From: an uncultured Eubacteriales bacterium
Lineage (GTDB): Bacteria; Bacillota; Clostridia; Christensenellales; Aristaeellaceae
Assembly: GCA_900542395.1 (NCBI GenBank)
Contig: UQNM01000054.1
Coordinates: 1-15,280 of the forward strand
DNA length: 15,280 nt
Reading direction: 5' to 3'
The notes under the pieces are model-generated. The model was not told the origin of the DNA. It saw nothing but the letters and a program-made list of their open reading frames with translations, and made no database searches. The translations under genes were made by a program, and so were the position numbers. Below are positions 13,678 to 15,280 of the stretch, in pieces. The first letter of the stretch is position 1. Every line of letters starts with the position of its first letter.

Positions 13678-14853
13678 ACTCGGCCTTGCGGGCGGGTTGC
13701 ACTTGTCGCACGGCTCCAGCTTGTTATACGGGCTCTTGTTGATGTCCTTATAGGTGAAGCTGCCCGACAGCGGCAGGTATTGCTTCGCTACCTTCGAGCA
13801 ATCCTGCGTCGCGTGATAGAATTTGCCGCCGCTCTTGTTGTAATAGAGCTTGGTCTTCGGGCCGGGGGTCGGGGTCGGCGTGGGTTCCGGCGTCGGGGTC
13901 GGGGTCACGTTCGGGTCGGGGGTCGGCGTGGCCGCCTCCACCAGCACGCCGGTGGAAAGCGAATCCGGATCGACCGCCCATTTGCCGTCCTCGCAGAGCA
14001 CAAGCGCGTCATACTGATACGTGCGTGCCTTGCCGCCGTAATTCACATCGGCCTGAATGGTGATCGTGCGCGCGTTGCTCTCGTTCGTGCCCGTCGGCGC
14101 TTCCATCTGCCGCCAATCCAGCAGCGGCTTCTGCGCGAATTTCCAGAAGAGCTGCTGGCTGGGCTGGTCGCTCAGGGAATCCTGCCAGCTCTTCGCGGTG
14201 TATTCCACCATGTCGGCCACGATGCCCTTGCGCCACTTTTCCATGAAGTTTTCCAGCGCGATCTCCGCTTCGGATTTCACCGTCGCCACGTAGGGCATGT
14301 TTTCGTCCGTGCCGCTCTCGTCGTATAGGCCGCTGTTTCCGCTGCCATCGTCGCTGCCGCCGGAAAAGCCGGTCTCCGTCAGGCCGTCCACGCTGCCGTC
14401 GTCGGCCGTCATGCCGCCGTAATATTCCTCGGGCACGGAGGTGCCCATCGTGCCGTATGACGCGAACGGAACATCCGTCGCCACCGGAACGGGCGTGGGC
14501 ACGAGCATCGTCTGCGCCGGACGGATGGAAGACGTGCGGCTGGCGGTCAGCGCGTTAATCAGCGTGAACACCGTCAGCAGGCCGTAAACGGCGGTCAGAA
14601 TCATGCGCCCCGGAAAGAGGAACGCATGAATGACCCACATTGCGGCCACCGCGGCCACCACCGCGAGCATAAACACCCAGCGTATCGGCTGGAAAAAGAT
14701 CGCCAGCAGCCCCAAAACGGGAAGAACAATAAAAAACAGCATCAGCATCAACTGATTGATTTCACGTTTAGAGCGCTTCGGCTTCGGCTTCTGATCGAAC
14801 GCCTTGGCGGAACCGGCAGGCGTTGAAGCATAATTCGGCCTGTTGGATCTCAT
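13672..14853 (-). CDS. Three-helix membrane protein with Pro/Thr linkers and C-terminal His/Cys module
   Basis: A 393-residue protein of no family I can name. Residues 1-31 are basic (KPKPKRSKR), then three hydrophobic helices follow at about 34-54, 58-80 and 84-102. A Pro/Thr and acidic Ser/Gly-rich stretch (about 115-180) leads to a soluble alpha/beta region of about 105 residues (EIALENFMEKWRKG ... VLCEDGKWAVDPDSL), which recalls an NTF2-like or DUF4878-type fold. Next is a linker of TPTPTP repeats and a final module with H347, C352, C382 and C385 (FYHATQDC ... EPCDKC). This H-x4-C ... C-x2-C spacing looks metal-binding and resembles modules at the ends of secreted nucleases and other exported proteins. 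ATG 14853 has AGGAGG 7 nt upstream; a longer frame to 15054 would run through the promoter, the terminator and ppdK. The large domains are probably outside the cell. Confidence 0.8.
   Translation of the reverse strand: MRSNRPNYASTPAGSAKAFDQKPKPKRSKREINQLMLMLFFIVLPVLGLLAIFFQPIRWVFMLAVVAAVAAMWVIHAFLFPGRMILTAVYGLLTVFTLINALTASRTSSIRPAQTMLVPTPVPVATDVPFASYGTMGTSVPEEYYGGMTADDGSVDGLTETGFSGGSDDGSGNSGLYDESGTDENMPYVATVKSEAEIALENFMEKWRKGIVADMVEYTAKSWQDSLSDQPSQQLFWKFAQKPLLDWRQMEAPTGTNESNARTITIQADVNYGGKARTYQYDALVLCEDGKWAVDPDSLSTGVLVEAATPTPDPNVTPTPTPEPTPTPTPGPKTKLYYNKSGGKFYHATQDCSKVAKQYLPLSGSFTYKDINKSPYNKLEPCDKCNPPARPSK
13864..13922 (+). other. G-run cluster opposite the Thr-Pro linker codons
   Basis: Six runs of three to five G, most separated by TC, lie on the plus strand at 13864-13868, 13871-13874, 13882-13884, 13895-13898, 13901-13904 and 13913-13922. 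They are the complement of CCN/ACN codons for the TPTPTP linker. Loop lengths (2, 7-10) slightly exceed the strict G-quadruplex rule, so structure formation is possible but unproven. The G-rich strand is the template for the membrane-protein gene. Confidence 0.5.
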
Positions 14854-14896
14854 GACATCGCCTCCTGAAAAAAAGAAACTCAAGCGTACAAACTTG

Positions 14897-14925
14897 ATTA
14901 TATCATAAAAACCGCAAATAGAAAA
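14897..14925 (-). promoter_or_regulatory. Extended -10 promoter of the membrane-protein gene
   Basis: On the minus strand TGATATAAT gives a perfect TATAAT (14902-14897) with an upstream TG, i.e. an extended -10. The hexamer 17 nt further upstream is TTTTCT, a poor -35 that doubles as the U-tract of the preceding gene's terminator. The predicted leader is about 35 nt. Confidence 0.7.
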
Positions 14926-14952
14926 GAGATGCGGCGAAATTGCCGCATCTCT
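14922..14952 (-). terminator. Intrinsic terminator of ppdK
   Basis: AGAGATGCGGC (14925-14935) and GCCGCATCTCT (14942-14952) form a perfect 11-bp stem with a 6-nt loop. On the minus strand it is followed by TTTTCTATTTG, a U-rich tail, and it lies 16 nt beyond the ppdK stop. On the plus strand no T-run follows. Confidence 0.85.
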
Positions 14953-14968
14953 GTGGAAGTTTATGCGA

Positions 14969-15280
14969 TTAGAGCTGACCCTGCTTTTCCAGAATCGCAG
15001 CGTGAGCGGCCGCCAGACGGGCGATCGGCACACGGAACGGAGAGCAGGAAACATAGTTCAGGCCAACCTTGTGGCAGAACATGACGGAGGACGGATCGCC
15101 GCCGTGCTCGCCGCAGATGCCGAGCTTGATGTCCGGGCGGGTCTGCTTGCCGAGCTTGGCAGCCATCTGCACGAGCTTGCCGACGCCGTTCTGGTCAAGG
15201 CGGGCGAACGGATCAGACTCGTAGATCTTCTTGTCGTAGTACGCGCCGAGGAACTTGGCCGCGTCGTCACGAGAGAAGCC
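14969..15280 (-). CDS. ppdK: Pyruvate phosphate dikinase, C-terminal 103 residues (cut by window edge)
   Basis: The reading frame is open to the right edge and ends with TAA at 14969-14971. The visible part, beginning GFSRDDAAKFLGAYYDKKIY and continuing through LGICGEHGGDPSSV and CHKVGLNYVSCSPFRVPIAR, is the C-terminal end of the PEP/pyruvate-binding TIM barrel of PpdK. The Cys in ICGEHGGDP is the catalytic acid/base known for this family. PpdK interconverts pyruvate, ATP and phosphate with PEP, AMP and diphosphate and is used in glycolysis by many anaerobes. One small difference is Met in SSVMFCH, where Glu is common. The gene has its own terminator and starts outside the window. Confidence 0.97.
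   Translation of the reverse strand, partial: GFSRDDAAKFLGAYYDKKIYESDPFARLDQNGVGKLVQMAAKLGKQTRPDIKLGICGEHGGDPSSVMFCHKVGLNYVSCSPFRVPIARLAAAHAAILEKQGQL

Noticed and set aside
14854..15054. N-terminal extension of the membrane protein (67 residues)
   Set aside because: It would cover the extended -10 promoter, the ppdK terminator and the ppdK C-terminus. The ATG at 14853 has an AGGAGG at ideal spacing.

Overview
The window looks like chromosomal DNA of a high-GC, low-copy-repeat Gram-positive anaerobe, most likely a gut-type member of the Clostridia. The reasons are strong AGGAGG-type ribosome binding sites in front of nearly every gene, an HPr-like phosphocarrier, a pyruvate phosphate dikinase, a FatA-type acyl-ACP thioesterase and a very large SpaA/SdrD-B-type surface protein. 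Species assignment is inference only; no rRNA or tRNA gene is present.

Layout from left to right. 1-146 holds only hairpin-forming sequence. 147-404 (minus) is a small HPr-like protein with its own strong sigma-70-type promoter and a palindrome at the predicted transcription start. 476-690 is empty, followed by an intrinsic terminator (691-738) that closes a minus-strand gene series reading 12410 to 741: a 2548-residue exported protein built of about 22 Ig-like/prealbumin-like modules, a GNAT acetyltransferase, TrmB (tRNA m7G46 methyltransferase), a YegS/BmrU-type lipid kinase, and a secreted protein of about seven SH3b-like repeats. No convincing terminator is visible between these five genes, so they may form one long operon. 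The last three or four could also have internal promoters that I cannot see.

At 12411-12598 lies a divergent control region with two near-consensus promoters whose -35 hexamers overlap. One drives the giant surface protein leftwards. The other drives a two-gene operon rightwards, made of an acyl-ACP thioesterase and an 88-residue peptide with a Nif11-like leader (a family that often serves as RiPP precursor leader). That operon ends at a 21-bp bidirectional terminator, shared with a convergent minus-strand gene for a three-helix membrane protein with a Pro/Thr-linked extracellular part and a terminal His/Cys-rich, probably metal-binding, module. At the right edge is the last 103 residues of pyruvate phosphate dikinase with its own terminator.

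The points most worth a second look are the shared-(-35) divergent promoter, the unanchored giant repeat protein, the orphan Nif11-like peptide coupled to a thioesterase, and the HPr in which the catalytic His15 is kept but the regulatory Ser46 is Gln. No defence system, mobile element, CRISPR array or phage gene was seen. I did not find a clearly novel multi-gene system; the candidates above are individual oddities.
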